Part shown: positions 53,518 to 62,439 of the stretch, in pieces
Layout of the letters: the number at the start of each line of letters is the position of its first letter
Position numbering within the stretch: the stretch's first letter is position 1
Assembly: GCF_020567375.1 (NCBI RefSeq)
Contig: NZ_JAJBZM010000001.1
Location: 1,037,935 to 1,101,934 of the forward strand
Direction of reading: 5' to 3'
Source of the DNA: Janibacter melonis
Lineage (GTDB): Bacteria; Actinomycetota; Actinomycetes; Actinomycetales; Dermatophilaceae
Length of the DNA: 64,000 nucleotides
Notes under the pieces: model-generated
The model's database searches: none
Told to the model about the DNA's origin: nothing
What the model saw: the letters and a program-made list of their open reading frames with translations, nothing else
Position numbers and translations under genes: made by a program

Positions 53518-53996
53518 CAGCCCCTGCCGTGGGGCGGGACCGGCGGCAGCGCCGGGAGGCCCGCGAGGGTCCCGTCGAGGATGCGGGTGAGCAGCTCGGA
53601 GGTGGCGCGACGCGACAGGCGGTCGGCCGGTCGGCTGAGGGCGCGCAGGAGCGCCGAGGTCGGCACCGCCTCCTCGGTCCAGGAGACCTCGGCCCCCCCG
53701 TCGACGGGGCGCACGACGATCTCGGCCCAGCCGGAGAGCAACCGCCCGGACTTGACCAGCCGCAGCCGCGCGGGCTGCGCCGGCGGCGGGTCGAAGCCGG
53801 TGACCGTCATCGGGTCGTCGAAGCCGAGCGGCCCGAGCGAGGTGCGCATGACGAAGGTGCCGCCGAGGGCGAGCTCCTCCTGCCGCGTGATCCGGGTGAG
53901 CGGGACGTGCCGGCCGTGGGCCGCCATGTCGGTGACGCGGTCCCACACCTCCTGGACGTCGGCCGCGACGCGGCGACGCTCGGTGACGGCGCTCAT
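53517..53996 (-). CDS. SRPBCC (START-like) family protein
   Basis: 159 residues. MSAVTERRRVAADVQEVWDRVTDM is the usual beta1-helix start of polyketide-cyclase/START-like proteins, with FDDPMTVTGFDPPP, LRLVKSGRLLSGWAEIVV and AEVSWTEEAVP as barrel strands and a C-terminal helix. Binds a hydrophobic ligand, unknown. It overlaps both neighbours (ATGA with the DivIVA gene, TGATG with the mannosyltransferase), so one operon. Confidence 0.75.
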   Translation of the reverse strand: MSAVTERRRVAADVQEVWDRVTDMAAHGRHVPLTRITRQEELALGGTFVMRTSLGPLGFDDPMTVTGFDPPPAQPARLRLVKSGRLLSGWAEIVVRPVDGGAEVSWTEEAVPTSALLRALSRPADRLSRRATSELLTRILDGTLAGLPALPPVPPHGRG

Positions 53997-54358
53997 GCCC
54001 GCTCCTGGGTGGTGGAGGGCTCGGTCGTCGACGGCGTGGTGGTCGGGCGAGTGGTGGTCGGGGGCGAAGGGGGAGCCGCCTCCCCCGCGGGCGTCACGGG
54101 CTGCTGCGCCTCGAGCTCGGCGATGCGGGCGTGGAGCGTGTCGAGGACGTCGTCGACCTGGTCCATCCGGTAGCCGCGCAGCGCGGTGTCGAAGCGGATG
54201 TCGTGGATGTCCGCGGCGTGGACGTCGGCGCCCAGGCCGGTCGACGGGGTCGTCGAGACCGGGGGCGGTACGGGGTCGACGCTCGCGCGGCCGACGACGA
54301 GCGACCCGAGGCCCACGACGAGCAGGACCGCGACACCGATGAGGAAGACCCAGACCAT
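53993..54358 (-). CDS. Membrane-anchored DivIVA-domain protein
   Basis: 121 residues from ATG 54358. It has an N-terminal membrane segment (VFLIGVAVLLVVGLGSLVVG) and a single DivIVA motif DIRFDTALRGYRMDQVDDVL, then a short coiled stretch and Thr/Pro tail. Too short for true Wag31. The same small gene lies near LOG and DUF3117 in mycobacteria. A role in polar growth or cell-wall enzyme positioning is only inferred. Confidence 0.8.
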   Translation of the reverse strand: MVWVFLIGVAVLLVVGLGSLVVGRASVDPVPPPVSTTPSTGLGADVHAADIHDIRFDTALRGYRMDQVDDVLDTLHARIAELEAQQPVTPAGEAAPPSPPTTTRPTTTPSTTEPSTTQERA

Positions 54359-55140
54359 CACTCGGGTCCTTGCTGCGTGAAGTGCGGGTGCGGGCGCTCG
54401 TCCTCGTACTCGCTGACGATGCGCACGGCGTGCGCCGGGTCGTCGGTGAGGTGGAGCAGGTCGACGTCGACCTCGCTGATCGTGCCGGCGGGCACCGCGG
54501 TGCCGCGCAGCCAGTCGAGCAGCCCGCCCCAGTAGTCGGTGCCGAGCAGGACGATGGGGAAGGAGGTCTTCTTCTGCGTCTGCACGAGGGTGACGGCCTC
54601 GAAGAGCTCGTCGAGCGTGCCGAAGCCGCCGGGTAGGACGATGAAGCCCTCCGCGTACTTGATGAACATCGTCTTGCGGGCGAAGAAGTAACGGAAGTTC
54701 ACGCCGAGGTCGACGTAGGGGTTGAGCCCGGCCTCGAAGGGGAGCTCGATCCCCAGACCGACGGAGACGCCTCCCCCTTCGCGCGCCCCCTGGTTGGCCG
54801 CCTCCATCGCGCCCGGCCCGCCGCCGGTGATGACGCCGTAGCCGGCGAGCGCGAGCCGGCGACCGACCTCGACGCCCATCGCGTACTCGCGGGTGCCGGG
54901 CTTGGTGCGGGCGCTGCCGAAGACGCTGATCGCCGGCCCGAGCTCGGCGAGCGCGCCGAAGCCCTCGACGAACTCGGCCTGGATGCGCAGGACGCGCCAC
55001 GGGTCCGTGTGGACCCAGTCGGCGGTGCCCCGGGTGTCGAGGAGACGCTGGTCGGTGGTCGAGCTGGGCACCTGGGCGCCGCGCATGACGACCGGCCCCT
55101 TGTGGTACGCCCGCTCGCTGTCCTCGTGCCGCTGGCTCAC
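54358..55140 (-). CDS. LOG-family protein (TIGR00730 Rossmann fold)
   Basis: 260 residues from GTG 55140. Family motifs ISVFGSARTKPG, ITGGGPGAMEAANQGA and VLPGGFGTLDELFE are complete; the last two form the active site of cytokinin-riboside-monophosphate phosphoribohydrolases, which release free bases from nucleotide 5'-monophosphates. In bacteria the reaction probably serves nucleotide salvage. The stop overlaps the DivIVA gene start (TGATG). It follows dapE by 10 bp. Confidence 0.88.
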   Translation of the reverse strand: MSQRHEDSERAYHKGPVVMRGAQVPSSTTDQRLLDTRGTADWVHTDPWRVLRIQAEFVEGFGALAELGPAISVFGSARTKPGTREYAMGVEVGRRLALAGYGVITGGGPGAMEAANQGAREGGGVSVGLGIELPFEAGLNPYVDLGVNFRYFFARKTMFIKYAEGFIVLPGGFGTLDELFEAVTLVQTQKKTSFPIVLLGTDYWGGLLDWLRGTAVPAGTISEVDVDLLHLTDDPAHAVRIVSEYEDERPHPHFTQQGPE

Positions 55141-55150
55141 GCCGCCGACC

Positions 55151-56224
55151 CTACGCGAGCCAGCGCATCATGGCGGCCTCCGCCTCGCGCAGCTGCGCGG
55201 TCGGGCAGCGCTCCTCGTCGTGGTGGGCGAGGTTGGGGTCGCCCGGGCCGAAGTTCACCGCCGGCACCCCGAGCGCGGAGAAGCGGGCGACGTCGGTCCA
55301 CCCCTCCTTCGGGCCGACGGGCACGTCGAGCGCGGCGACGAAGGACTGGGCGGCGGGCCGGTCCAGACCCGGGCGGGCCCCTTCGGCGAGGTCGGTGACC
55401 GTCAGCTCGTAGCCGGGCAGGACGGTCTGCACGTAGGCGAGCGCGTCGTCGGCGCTCTTGTCCGGCGCGAAGCGGTAGTTGACCGTGATCGTGCACGCGT
55501 CGGGGATGACGTTGCCGGCGATGCCGCCGGTGATGGCGACCGCCTGGAGGGCCTCGTGGTAGGTCAGCCCGTCGACCTCGACGGAGCGCTCCTCGTGCTC
55601 GCCGAGGCGGCGCAGCACGTCGGCGGCGTCGTGGATCGCGTTGTGCCCCTTCCACGGTCGGGCGGAGTGGGCGGCGATCCCCTTCGTGCGGATCTCGACG
55701 CGCATCGTGCCCTTGCACCCGCCCTCGACGGCCGCGGCGGTGGGCTCGAGGAGCACGGCGAGGTCGGCGGCGAGCAGGTCGGGCCGGGTGTCGCCGAGGG
55801 CCTTGAGCCCGTTGTGGCTCTCCTCGATCTCCTCGGCCTCGTAGAAGATGAAGGTGATGTCGCGGGAGGGCTCGCGCACCTCGTGGGCCAGGCGCAGCTG
55901 CACCGCGACCCCGCCCTTCATGTCGACGGTCCCGCGGCCGTAGAGGACCTCCTCGCCGTCGACGACCTCGCGGCGCACGGGCAGGTTCGGCGGGTCGGTG
56001 AGCGGCACCGTGTCGATGTGCCCGGCGAGCACGACCCGCTCCGCCCGCCCGAGGTCGGTGCGCGCGACGACCGTGTGCCCGTGCCGGATCGTCGTGAGGT
56101 GTGGCAGCGCGCGCAGCGCCTCCTCGATCGCGTCGGCGATCGCCTCCTCCCCCAGGCTCACCGACTCGACGTCGCAGAGAGCTGCCGTGAGGGTGACGAT
56201 GTCCGTGCTGAGGTCCAGGCCCAT
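55151..56224 (-). CDS. dapE: Succinyl-diaminopimelate desuccinylase
   Basis: 357 residues from ATG 56224. M20 peptidase fold: AGHIDTVPLT (His/Asp), GRGTVDMKGGVA (Asp bridging two zinc), the catalytic Glu pair in FYEAEEIEES, HSARPWKG and the C-terminal FGPGDPNLAHHDEE. It removes succinate from N-succinyl-LL-DAP in the lysine/DAP pathway, whose other enzymes dapD and dapC lie further on. Divergent from dapD, but here 1.3 kb of repeats and a DUF559 gene separate the two. Confidence 0.92.
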   Translation of the reverse strand: MGLDLSTDIVTLTAALCDVESVSLGEEAIADAIEEALRALPHLTTIRHGHTVVARTDLGRAERVVLAGHIDTVPLTDPPNLPVRREVVDGEEVLYGRGTVDMKGGVAVQLRLAHEVREPSRDITFIFYEAEEIEESHNGLKALGDTRPDLLAADLAVLLEPTAAAVEGGCKGTMRVEIRTKGIAAHSARPWKGHNAIHDAADVLRRLGEHEERSVEVDGLTYHEALQAVAITGGIAGNVIPDACTITVNYRFAPDKSADDALAYVQTVLPGYELTVTDLAEGARPGLDRPAAQSFVAALDVPVGPKEGWTDVARFSALGVPAVNFGPGDPNLAHHDEERCPTAQLREAEAAMMRWLA

Positions 56225-56258
56225 GCCCCGCACCCTACAAACCCCCCCCTCCGACCCG

Positions 56259-56348
56259 TGACAAAACCCTGCTGGCTGCCCTTTGGTGAGCCAGCAGGGT
56301 TTCGAGAGGGTCCTGCCACATCAAAGGGCTGCTGGCAGGGTTTCGTAG
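56259..56348. repeat. 90-bp palindromic element, copy B
   Basis: Same length and TCGA centre as copies A and C. AAAACCCTGCTGGCTGCCC at the left pairs imperfectly with GGGCTGCTGGCAGGGTTT at the right; the inner CAGCAGGGTTTCGAGAGGG adds a second stem option. It lies 58 bp before the start of the DUF559 gene. Confidence 0.85.
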
Positions 56349-56406
56349 GAGCAGGGGCTGTGGAGAGACGATCGGCGCGAAGGGGGATCCGCGCCAGACT
56401 TCGGCG

Positions 56407-57315
56407 ATGGAGGACACCCTGCCGCTGCTCGCCGCGATCGAGGTCAACGGCGTCTTCACCACCGGGGCCGCCGGCAGGGCCGGCGTGCATCGCCTCGTCC
56501 TGCAGCAGATGCGTCGGGCCGGTCTCATCACCCAGGTGGTCCGGGGCGTCTGGAGCATCTCGCCTCCCGCGGATCCCGCCGACATGCATGTCTTGCGCAC
56601 CGTGGCGTACCTGTCGCGTCTGACCCGCCGCACAGCCGCCGACTCGGTATCGGCCCTCTTGCTGCACGACCTGCCGGTCGTCGAGGCCGACCTCGGGCTG
56701 GTCCACCTCGTGAGGGCCGAGGCGGCGTCGACCCGGCTCGAGAAGGGCTACACGTTGCGGACATATCGGCGGGACGTCATCACCTCGGACCGCCACCCGC
56801 TGGTCACGACCCCGGTCCCCACCGTGAGGCCGGCGGACGCCACGGTCGCCGCAGGTCTGACCGGGCACCCCGTCACCGCGCTCGCCGCCGCCGATGCGGC
56901 CCTGCACGCGGGGCTCGTCGAGCCTGCCGACCTCGAGGCGGCAGTGGCCCGCGTCCCACGGGGGACGCGCGGCATCGGGGCCGTGAGGAATGCCCTTCGG
57001 CTCGCTGATCGCCGGCGCGAGTCACCGGGCGAGAGCTTCACCGCGCTGGTGTGCGACCTGCTCGACGTGCCGCTCATCCCCCAGGTCGACATCGGCCCGT
57101 GGCGCGTGGACTTCCTCATCGCGGGCACCCGGGTGATCCTCGAGTTCGACGGCGCGCTGAAGTACACGGACCGCCAGGTCCTCGTCGACGAGAAGACCCG
57201 CGAGGACGACCTTCGTGCCCGGGGATACGTCGTGGTGCGGCTCATGTGGCGAGACCTGAGGCAGCCGACGATCGCACGGGCCAAGATCAGTCGTGCCCTC
57301 GCCCTGGCCGCCTGA
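56407..57315 (+). CDS. AbiEi-type wHTH + DUF559 (Vsr-like nuclease fold) protein, paralogue 2
   Basis: 302 residues. The wHTH region is VFTTGAAGRAGVHRLVLQQM; the C-terminal Vsr-like fold has ESPGESFTALVCDLL, WRVDFLIAG, VILEFDGALKY and DEKTREDDLRARGYVVVRLMW, with the acidic residues kept. It matches the gene at 26706 in length and order. No toxin partner. It sits alone between dapE and dapD and is bracketed by two copies of the 90-bp palindrome. The start ATG 56407 lacks a clear ribosome site. Confidence 0.75.
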   Translation: MEDTLPLLAAIEVNGVFTTGAAGRAGVHRLVLQQMRRAGLITQVVRGVWSISPPADPADMHVLRTVAYLSRLTRRTAADSVSALLLHDLPVVEADLGLVHLVRAEAASTRLEKGYTLRTYRRDVITSDRHPLVTTPVPTVRPADATVAAGLTGHPVTALAAADAALHAGLVEPADLEAAVARVPRGTRGIGAVRNALRLADRRRESPGESFTALVCDLLDVPLIPQVDIGPWRVDFLIAGTRVILEFDGALKYTDRQVLVDEKTREDDLRARGYVVVRLMWRDLRQPTIARAKISRALALAA

Positions 57316-57369
57316 CCTCCCTTCGCCACCGACCCCTCTGATCAGCTCCTTCGGACACACCCCACCGGC

Positions 57370-57459
57370 CTACAAGACCCTGCCAGCAGCCTCTTGACGT
57401 GCCAGGACCCTGTCGAGACCCGGCTGGCCCATCAAGACCCAGCCAGCAGGGTTTTGTAG
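57370..57459. repeat. 90-bp palindromic element, copy C
   Basis: Ends CTACAAGACCCTGCCAGCAG and CAGCCAGCAGGGTTTTGTAG pair imperfectly; centre CTGTCGAGAC. It lies 54 bp after the DUF559 gene, so with copy B it frames that gene. Confidence 0.85.
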
Positions 57460-57521
57460 CTCCCGGGCCAGGCGACCACGGAGAGACGGCAAGCGAGTTC
57501 GGGGCAACGGGCAGCAGTTCG

Positions 57522-57527
57522 TAGACT
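57522..57527 (+). promoter_or_regulatory. -10 box for a leaderless dapD transcript
   Basis: TAGACT followed by 7 nt and ATG 57535. Confidence 0.5.
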
Positions 57528-57534
57528 CCGGGGC

Positions 57535-58461
57535 ATGACGACGCGCGCAGCCTGGGGCCATGGGATCGCCACGACGACGACGGACGGCGCGGTGCTCGAC
57601 ACGTGGTACCCGCAGCCGCGGCTCGGGGAGGCCCCCGAGGCCGACCAGGTGCCCACCGAGCTCACCGCCCTCGCCGGGCAGGACGAGGCCCGGGGCGTGC
57701 GCACCGAGGTCGTCACCGTCGCGATCGACCTCGACGCGGCCCCGCAGGACGCGAGCGACGCCTACCTGCGCCTGCACCTGCTCTCGCACTGCCTCGTCGA
57801 GCCCAACTCGATCAACCTCGACGGGCTCTTCGGGGTGCTCACCAACGTCGTGTGGACCAACCACGGCCCGTGCGCGGTCGAGGGCTTCGAGACCACCCGC
57901 GCCCGGCTGCGCACCCGCGGCCAGGTCACCGTCTACTCCGTCGACAAGTTCCCGCGTCTCGTCGACTACGTCATCCCGGCCGGCGTGCGCATCGGCGACG
58001 CCGACCGCGTGCGTCTCGGCGCCCACCTCGCCAGCGGCACGACCGTCATGCACGAGGGCTTCGTCAACTTCAACGCCGGCACCCTCGGCACCTCGATGGT
58101 CGAGGGCCGGATCAGCCAGGGTGTCGTCGTCGGCGACGGCTCCGACATCGGCGGCGGCGCCTCGACGATGGGCACCCTCTCCGGCGGCGGCACCCAGCGC
58201 GTCGCCATCGGCCGGCGCTGCCTCGTCGGCGCCGAGGCCGGCGTCGGCATCGCCCTCGGCGACGACTGCGTCGTCGAGGCCGGGCTCTACCTCACCGCCG
58301 GCACGAAGGTCACCCTCCCCGACGGCACCGTCGTCAAGGCGCGCGACCTCTCCGGCCGCAGCGGCCTGCTCTACCTGCGCAACTCGGTCACCGGCGCCGT
58401 CGAGGCCAAGGACCGCACGGGTGACGGCGTCGCCCTCAACGAGGCCCTCCACACGAACTAG
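57535..58461 (+). CDS. dapD: Tetrahydrodipicolinate N-succinyltransferase, actinobacterial type
   Basis: 308 residues. An N-terminal alpha/beta domain is followed by a left-handed beta-helix seen as hexapeptides: [21 protein letters not shown], then [15 protein letters not shown] and [28 protein letters not shown] is the substrate-binding loop. It makes N-succinyl-2-amino-6-oxopimelate in lysine and meso-DAP synthesis. The next gene starts 2 bp later. Confidence 0.93.
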   Translation: MTTRAAWGHGIATTTTDGAVLDTWYPQPRLGEAPEADQVPTELTALAGQDEARGVRTEVVTVAIDLDAAPQDASDAYLRLHLLSHCLVEPNSINLDGLFGVLTNVVWTNHGPCAVEGFETTRARLRTRGQVTVYSVDKFPRLVDYVIPAGVRIGDADRVRLGAHLASGTTVMHEGFVNFNAGTLGTSMVEGRISQGVVVGDGSDIGGGASTMGTLSGGGTQRVAIGRRCLVGAEAGVGIALGDDCVVEAGLYLTAGTKVTLPDGTVVKARDLSGRSGLLYLRNSVTGAVEAKDRTGDGVALNEALHTN

Positions 58462-58463
58462 CC

Positions 58464-59357
58464 ATGCCGCCCCGCCGTCCCGCCGCCGACCGCCCGCCCC
58501 TCGCCGAGGAGCGGGCGGTCTCGCGCGCCCGGGTGCGCCGCAACCGCGCGCTCGTCGCGAGCGTGGCCGTGCTCGGGCTCCTCGGCGGAGCCGCGTGGTG
58601 GGTGCGCGACAAGGTCATCACCCCGTGGAGCGAGTCGTGCGATGCGACCGCGCTCGAGCAGGACGTGAGCTTCACCCCTGAGCAGATGCACAACGCCGCG
58701 ACGATCGTCCAGGTCGCCGAGCGCCGCGGCCTGCCCGCCCGCGCCGGCTCGATCGGGGTCGCCACGGCGATCCAGGAGAGCAAGCTGCGCAACATCACCT
58801 ACGGCGACCGCGACAGCGTCGGCCTCTTCCAGCAGCGCCCGAGCCAGGGCTGGGGCACCGTCGAGCAGATCCTCGACCCCCGCTACTCGACGAACGCCTT
58901 CTACGACGCGCTCGTCAAGGTCGACGGCTGGCAGGACATGCGGATCACCGAGATCGCCCAGGAGGTCCAGCGCAGCGCCTACCCCGAGGCCTACGCCGAC
59001 CACGAGCACGAGGGCCGCACCATCGCCTCGGCGATCTCCGGCCACTCCCCCGAAGGCCTGGTCTGCCGCCTCGACCCGCCGACGGGCGCGGGCGACCGCG
59101 AGCGTCTCGTCGAGAGCCTGCGGACCGAGACCGGGTACCGCGCCGACACCGGGGACGGCGTCGTGGTCGTCCGGGCCTCGCAGGAGCGTCGCGCGTGGGG
59201 TGTCGGGGCGTGGGCGGTCGCGACGGCGAAGGGGCACGGCGTCACCTCCGTGCAGGTCGGCGACCGCGTGTGGACCCGCGAGGACGGGTCCAGCTGGTCG
59301 GCCGCACCGGACCCGGTCGACGCCTCGACCGTCCGGATCACCCTCGCCGACGGCTGA
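58464..59357 (+). CDS. Membrane-anchored protein with lysozyme-like domain, unknown function
   Basis: 297 residues. A charged cytoplasmic N-terminus, one membrane segment (ALVASVAVLGLLGGAAWWV), then an extracytoplasmic domain that reads like a transglycosylase-type fold: FTPEQMHNAATIVQVAERRG, AIQESKLRNITYGDRDSVG and LFQQRPSQGWGT, with a Glu in the ES pair at the expected catalytic place. The family is common near dapD in Micrococcales. Peptidoglycan hydrolysis is plausible but not shown. Start ATG 58464 follows the dapD stop. Confidence 0.7.
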   Translation: MPPRRPAADRPPLAEERAVSRARVRRNRALVASVAVLGLLGGAAWWVRDKVITPWSESCDATALEQDVSFTPEQMHNAATIVQVAERRGLPARAGSIGVATAIQESKLRNITYGDRDSVGLFQQRPSQGWGTVEQILDPRYSTNAFYDALVKVDGWQDMRITEIAQEVQRSAYPEAYADHEHEGRTIASAISGHSPEGLVCRLDPPTGAGDRERLVESLRTETGYRADTGDGVVVVRASQERRAWGVGAWAVATAKGHGVTSVQVGDRVWTREDGSSWSAAPDPVDASTVRITLADG

Positions 59358-59389
59358 CCCGCCCCACGCCGAACCCGCTCCGAGCACGA

Positions 59390-59425
59390 CGAAGGGGGAC
59401 CACCCGGCCGGGTGGTCCCCCTTCG
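59390..59425. terminator. Perfect 36-bp palindrome between convergent genes
   Basis: Arms 59390-59407 and 59408-59425 are exact reverse complements (18 bp each), starting and ending with the CGAAGGGG octamer. It lies between the lysozyme-like gene and convergent gltA, so it is probably a bidirectional terminator. Confidence 0.88.
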
Positions 59426-59456
59426 CTCGACCTCGAGGTCAGCGCCTATCGATGAG

Positions 59457-60740
59457 TCAGCGCTCGTCGATGCCGACGTAGTCGCGCTCGGTCTCGCCGA
59501 TGTAGATCTGGCGCGGACGGCCGATCTTGGTCTTCGGGTCCTCGATCATCTCGCGCCACTGGGCGATCCAGCCCGGCAGGCGGCCGATGGCGAAGAGCAC
59601 GGTGAACATCTTGGGCTGGAAGCCCATCGCCGTGTAGATGAGGCCGGTGTAGAAGTCGACGTTCGGGTAGAGCTTGCGCTCGACGAAGTAGTCGTCCTTG
59701 AGGGCGATCTCCTCGAGCTTCATCGCGATCTCGAGCTGCTCGTCGCCGCCCATCTTCTCGAGCACGGTGTGCGCCGCGTCCTTGACGATGGCCGCGCGCG
59801 GGTCGTAGCTCTTGTAGACGCGGTGGCCGAAGCCCATGAGACGGACGCCGTCCTCCTTGTTCTTGACCTTCTTCATGAAGGTCTCGGCGCCGTCGTCGGA
59901 CTTCTGGATCTGCTCGAGCATCTCGAGCACGGCCTGGTTGGCGCCGCCGTGGAGCGGGCCGGACAGGGCGTGGATGCCGGCGGAGACCGAGTTGAAGAGG
60001 TTCGCGTGGGCCGAGCCGACGAGGCGGACGGTCGACGTCGAGCAGTTCTGCTCGTGGTCGGCGTGGAGGATGAAGAGCTGGTCGAGCGCCTTGACGATCT
60101 CGGGGTCGAGGTCGTAGGGCTCGGCCGGGAAGCCGAAGGTCATCCGCAGGAAGTTCTCGGTGAGCGAGAGCGAGTTGTCCGGGTACAGGAAGGGCTGGCC
60201 GACGCTCTTCTTGTGCGCGTACGCGGCGATGGTCGGCAGCTTCGCGAGGAGGCGGATCGTCGAGATCTCGACCTGCTCGTGGTCGAAGGGGTCGAGGCTG
60301 TCCTGGTAGAAGGTGCCCAGCGCCGAGACGGCCGAGGAGAGCACCGGCATCGGGTGCGCGTCCCGCGGGAAGCCGTTGAAGAAGGCCTTGAGGTCCTCGT
60401 GGAGCATCGTGTGGCGGCTGATCCGCTCCTCGAAGTCCTCGAGCTCGGAGGTCGTCGGCAGCTCGCCGTAGATGAGCAGGTAGGCGACCTCGGTGAAGGT
60501 GGACTTCGAGGCCAGCTGGTCGATCGGGTAGCCGCGATAGCGCAGGATGCCCTGGTCGCCGTCGATGTAGGTGATCTTCGACTCGGCCGAGGCGGTGTTG
60601 ACGAAGCCGACGTCGAGCGTGGTGTTGCCGGTCTCCTTCATCAGGCTCGAGATGTCGTAGCCGCTGTTGCCCTCGGCGGCGGGGATCAGCGGGAAGCTCA
60701 GGTCCTTGCCCCCGGCGGAGAAGGTGGCGCTGTCAGTCAT
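59457..60740 (-). CDS. gltA: Citrate synthase (type II)
   Basis: 427 residues from ATG 60740 with AGGAG upstream. ILRYRGYPIDQLA, FILHADHEQNCSTSTVR, ALSGPLHGGANQAVLEML, LMGFGHRVYKSYDPRA and YPNVDFYTGLIY carry the catalytic His, His and Asp. It condenses acetyl-CoA and oxaloacetate at the entry of the TCA cycle. A TAGTTT box on this strand at 60825-60830 may be its promoter. Confidence 0.96.
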   Translation of the reverse strand: MTDSATFSAGGKDLSFPLIPAAEGNSGYDISSLMKETGNTTLDVGFVNTASAESKITYIDGDQGILRYRGYPIDQLASKSTFTEVAYLLIYGELPTTSELEDFEERISRHTMLHEDLKAFFNGFPRDAHPMPVLSSAVSALGTFYQDSLDPFDHEQVEISTIRLLAKLPTIAAYAHKKSVGQPFLYPDNSLSLTENFLRMTFGFPAEPYDLDPEIVKALDQLFILHADHEQNCSTSTVRLVGSAHANLFNSVSAGIHALSGPLHGGANQAVLEMLEQIQKSDDGAETFMKKVKNKEDGVRLMGFGHRVYKSYDPRAAIVKDAAHTVLEKMGGDEQLEIAMKLEEIALKDDYFVERKLYPNVDFYTGLIYTAMGFQPKMFTVLFAIGRLPGWIAQWREMIEDPKTKIGRPRQIYIGETERDYVGIDER

Positions 60741-60883
60741 AAGAAGAACTCCTGCCCTTTCGCAGTCGTGACGCCTGGCCCGTCACGCCCGGGTGAGGGC
60801 AGACGCACCGCGTGGTCTCGTCCGAAACTACCCCAGCCGTCGCGGCCCGATCCACACGGGCCCACCCTGGGGAACGCTGGCGC

Positions 60884-62056
60884 TCAGGCCGTGAGCCGGG
60901 CTGCGGCAGCGGCGATCTGGGCGTCGGTGGCCGTGAGGGCGATGCGCACGTGGTGCGCGCCGGCCGCCCCGTAGAAGGTGCCCGGCGCCACGAGCACGCC
61001 CCGGTCGGACAGACGGCGAAGGGTGGTCGCGGCCGGCTCGTCGGCCGTCGCCCACAGGTACAGCCCGGCCGCGGAGTCCTCGACGCGCAGGCCGAAGGCC
61101 TGCACGGCTGGCAGGAGCACGTCGCGGCGGGCGGCGTAGCGGGCCCGCTGCTCGGCGACGTGGGCGTCGTCGGACACCGCCGTGGCGAGGGCGGACTGGA
61201 CGGGGGCGGGCACGATCATGCCGGCGTGCTTGCGGACCTCGAGGACGCGGCGCACGAGGATCGGGTCTCCGGCGACGAAGGCGGCGCGGTACCCGGCGAG
61301 GTTGGACTGCTTGCTCGTCGAGTACACGGCGAGCAGGCCCTCGTGGGAGCCCTCGCACACGCGCGGGTCGAGGATGCTCGGCGTGGTGGGCAGCTCGTCG
61401 TAGGACTGGCCGCGCTCCTCCTCGGAGCGCCAGTCCAGCTCGGCGTAGCACTCGTCGGAGGCGACGACGACACCGCGCTCGCGCGCCCAGCGCACGACCT
61501 TGCGCAGGTGCTCGACCCCGAGGACGCGCCCGGTCGGGTTGCTCGGGGAGTTGAGCCACATGAGGCGCGGGGCGGAGGCGCCGCTCACCGGCCCCAGCGC
61601 GGTCGTCGCGTCGGCCGGCACCGGGGTCGCCCCGGCGATCCGGGCGCCGACGTCGTACGTCGGGTACGCGACGGTCGGGAAGACGACGGACTCACCGGCA
61701 CCGATGCCGAGCAGCGTCGGCAGCCAGGCGACGAGCTCCTTGCTGCCGATCGTCGGCAGGACCCCGTCGGGGTCGACGTCGGGCGCACCGCGACGCCGGG
61801 CGAACCACGCGGCGACGGCCTCGCGCAGCGGCGGGGTGCCGTACGTCTGGGGGTAGCCCGGGGCGTCGGCGGCCGCGCGCAGCGCGTCCTGGACGACGGC
61901 CGGGGTGCTGTCGACGGGGGTGCCGACGGAGAGGTCGACGAGCCCGTCGCCCTGCGCCTGGTCCGCGCCGGAAAAGGCTCTCGCCCGCTCCTTGAGCGGA
62001 GCGAGCGAGTCCCAGGGGAAGTCCGGCAGGCCGGAGAGCCCGGACGCCGTCGTCAC
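60884..62056 (-). CDS. dapC: Succinyldiaminopimelate transaminase
   Basis: 390 residues from GTG 62056, overlapping the ferredoxin stop (GTGA). Class I aminotransferase: YGTPPLREAVAAWF, NSPSNPTGRVL, ASDECYAEL and the PLP lysine in YSTSKQSNLAGYRAAF, then the C-terminal Arg in HHVRIALT. The position after a ferredoxin and the actinobacterial DapC length support the succinylase-pathway role. It makes N-succinyl-LL-DAP, substrate of dapE in this window. Confidence 0.88.
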   Translation of the reverse strand: MTTASGLSGLPDFPWDSLAPLKERARAFSGADQAQGDGLVDLSVGTPVDSTPAVVQDALRAAADAPGYPQTYGTPPLREAVAAWFARRRGAPDVDPDGVLPTIGSKELVAWLPTLLGIGAGESVVFPTVAYPTYDVGARIAGATPVPADATTALGPVSGASAPRLMWLNSPSNPTGRVLGVEHLRKVVRWARERGVVVASDECYAELDWRSEEERGQSYDELPTTPSILDPRVCEGSHEGLLAVYSTSKQSNLAGYRAAFVAGDPILVRRVLEVRKHAGMIVPAPVQSALATAVSDDAHVAEQRARYAARRDVLLPAVQAFGLRVEDSAAGLYLWATADEPAATTLRRLSDRGVLVAPGTFYGAAGAHHVRIALTATDAQIAAAAARLTA

Positions 62057-62379
62057 TCGTCGTGCTCCTGCGGGGGCAGCGCGGCGATGAGGGGGTGGTC
62101 CTTCTTGATCATGCCCATCTTGGCGGCGCCGCCGGGGCTGCCGAGGTCGTCGAAGAACTCGACGTTGGCCTTGTAGTAGTCGGCCCACTCCTCGGGGGTG
62201 TCGTCCTCGTAGTAGATCGCCTCGACCGGGCACACCGGCTCGCACGCACCGCAGTCGACGCACTCGTCGGGGTGGATGTAGAGACTGCGCTCACCCTCGT
62301 AGATGCAGTCGACCGGGCACTCCTCGATGCAGGCCTTGTCCTTGAGGTCCACACAGGGCTGGGCGATCACGTACGTCAT
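62053..62379 (-). CDS. fdxA: 7Fe ferredoxin (FdxA/FdxC type)
   Basis: 108 residues. Eight cysteines at about 9, 17, 21, 25, 40, 43, 46 and 50 in the order expected for one 3Fe-4S and one 4Fe-4S cluster (PCVDLKDKACIEECPVDC; DECVDCGACEPVC). The acidic C-terminal extension is typical of actinobacterial FdxA. A small cytoplasmic electron carrier. TAGTAT ends 7 nt before the ATG, a leaderless promoter. First gene of an fdxA-dapC operon. Confidence 0.94.
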   Translation of the reverse strand: MTYVIAQPCVDLKDKACIEECPVDCIYEGERSLYIHPDECVDCGACEPVCPVEAIYYEDDTPEEWADYYKANVEFFDDLGSPGGAAKMGMIKKDHPLIAALPPQEHDE

Positions 62380-62386
62380 GGCGGCA

Positions 62387-62434
62387 ATACTATGCCGCTC
62401 GTGACGGCGTCGGCGGTGAGGTACCCCTTAGGTT
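62387..62434. promoter_or_regulatory. Divergent leaderless promoters for fdxA and the GNAT gene
   Basis: On the minus strand TAGTAT (62387-62392) sits 7 nt before the fdxA ATG at 62379. On the plus strand TAGGTT (62429-62434) sits 5 nt before ATG 62440. Confidence 0.45.
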
Positions 62435-62439
62435 CGCGG

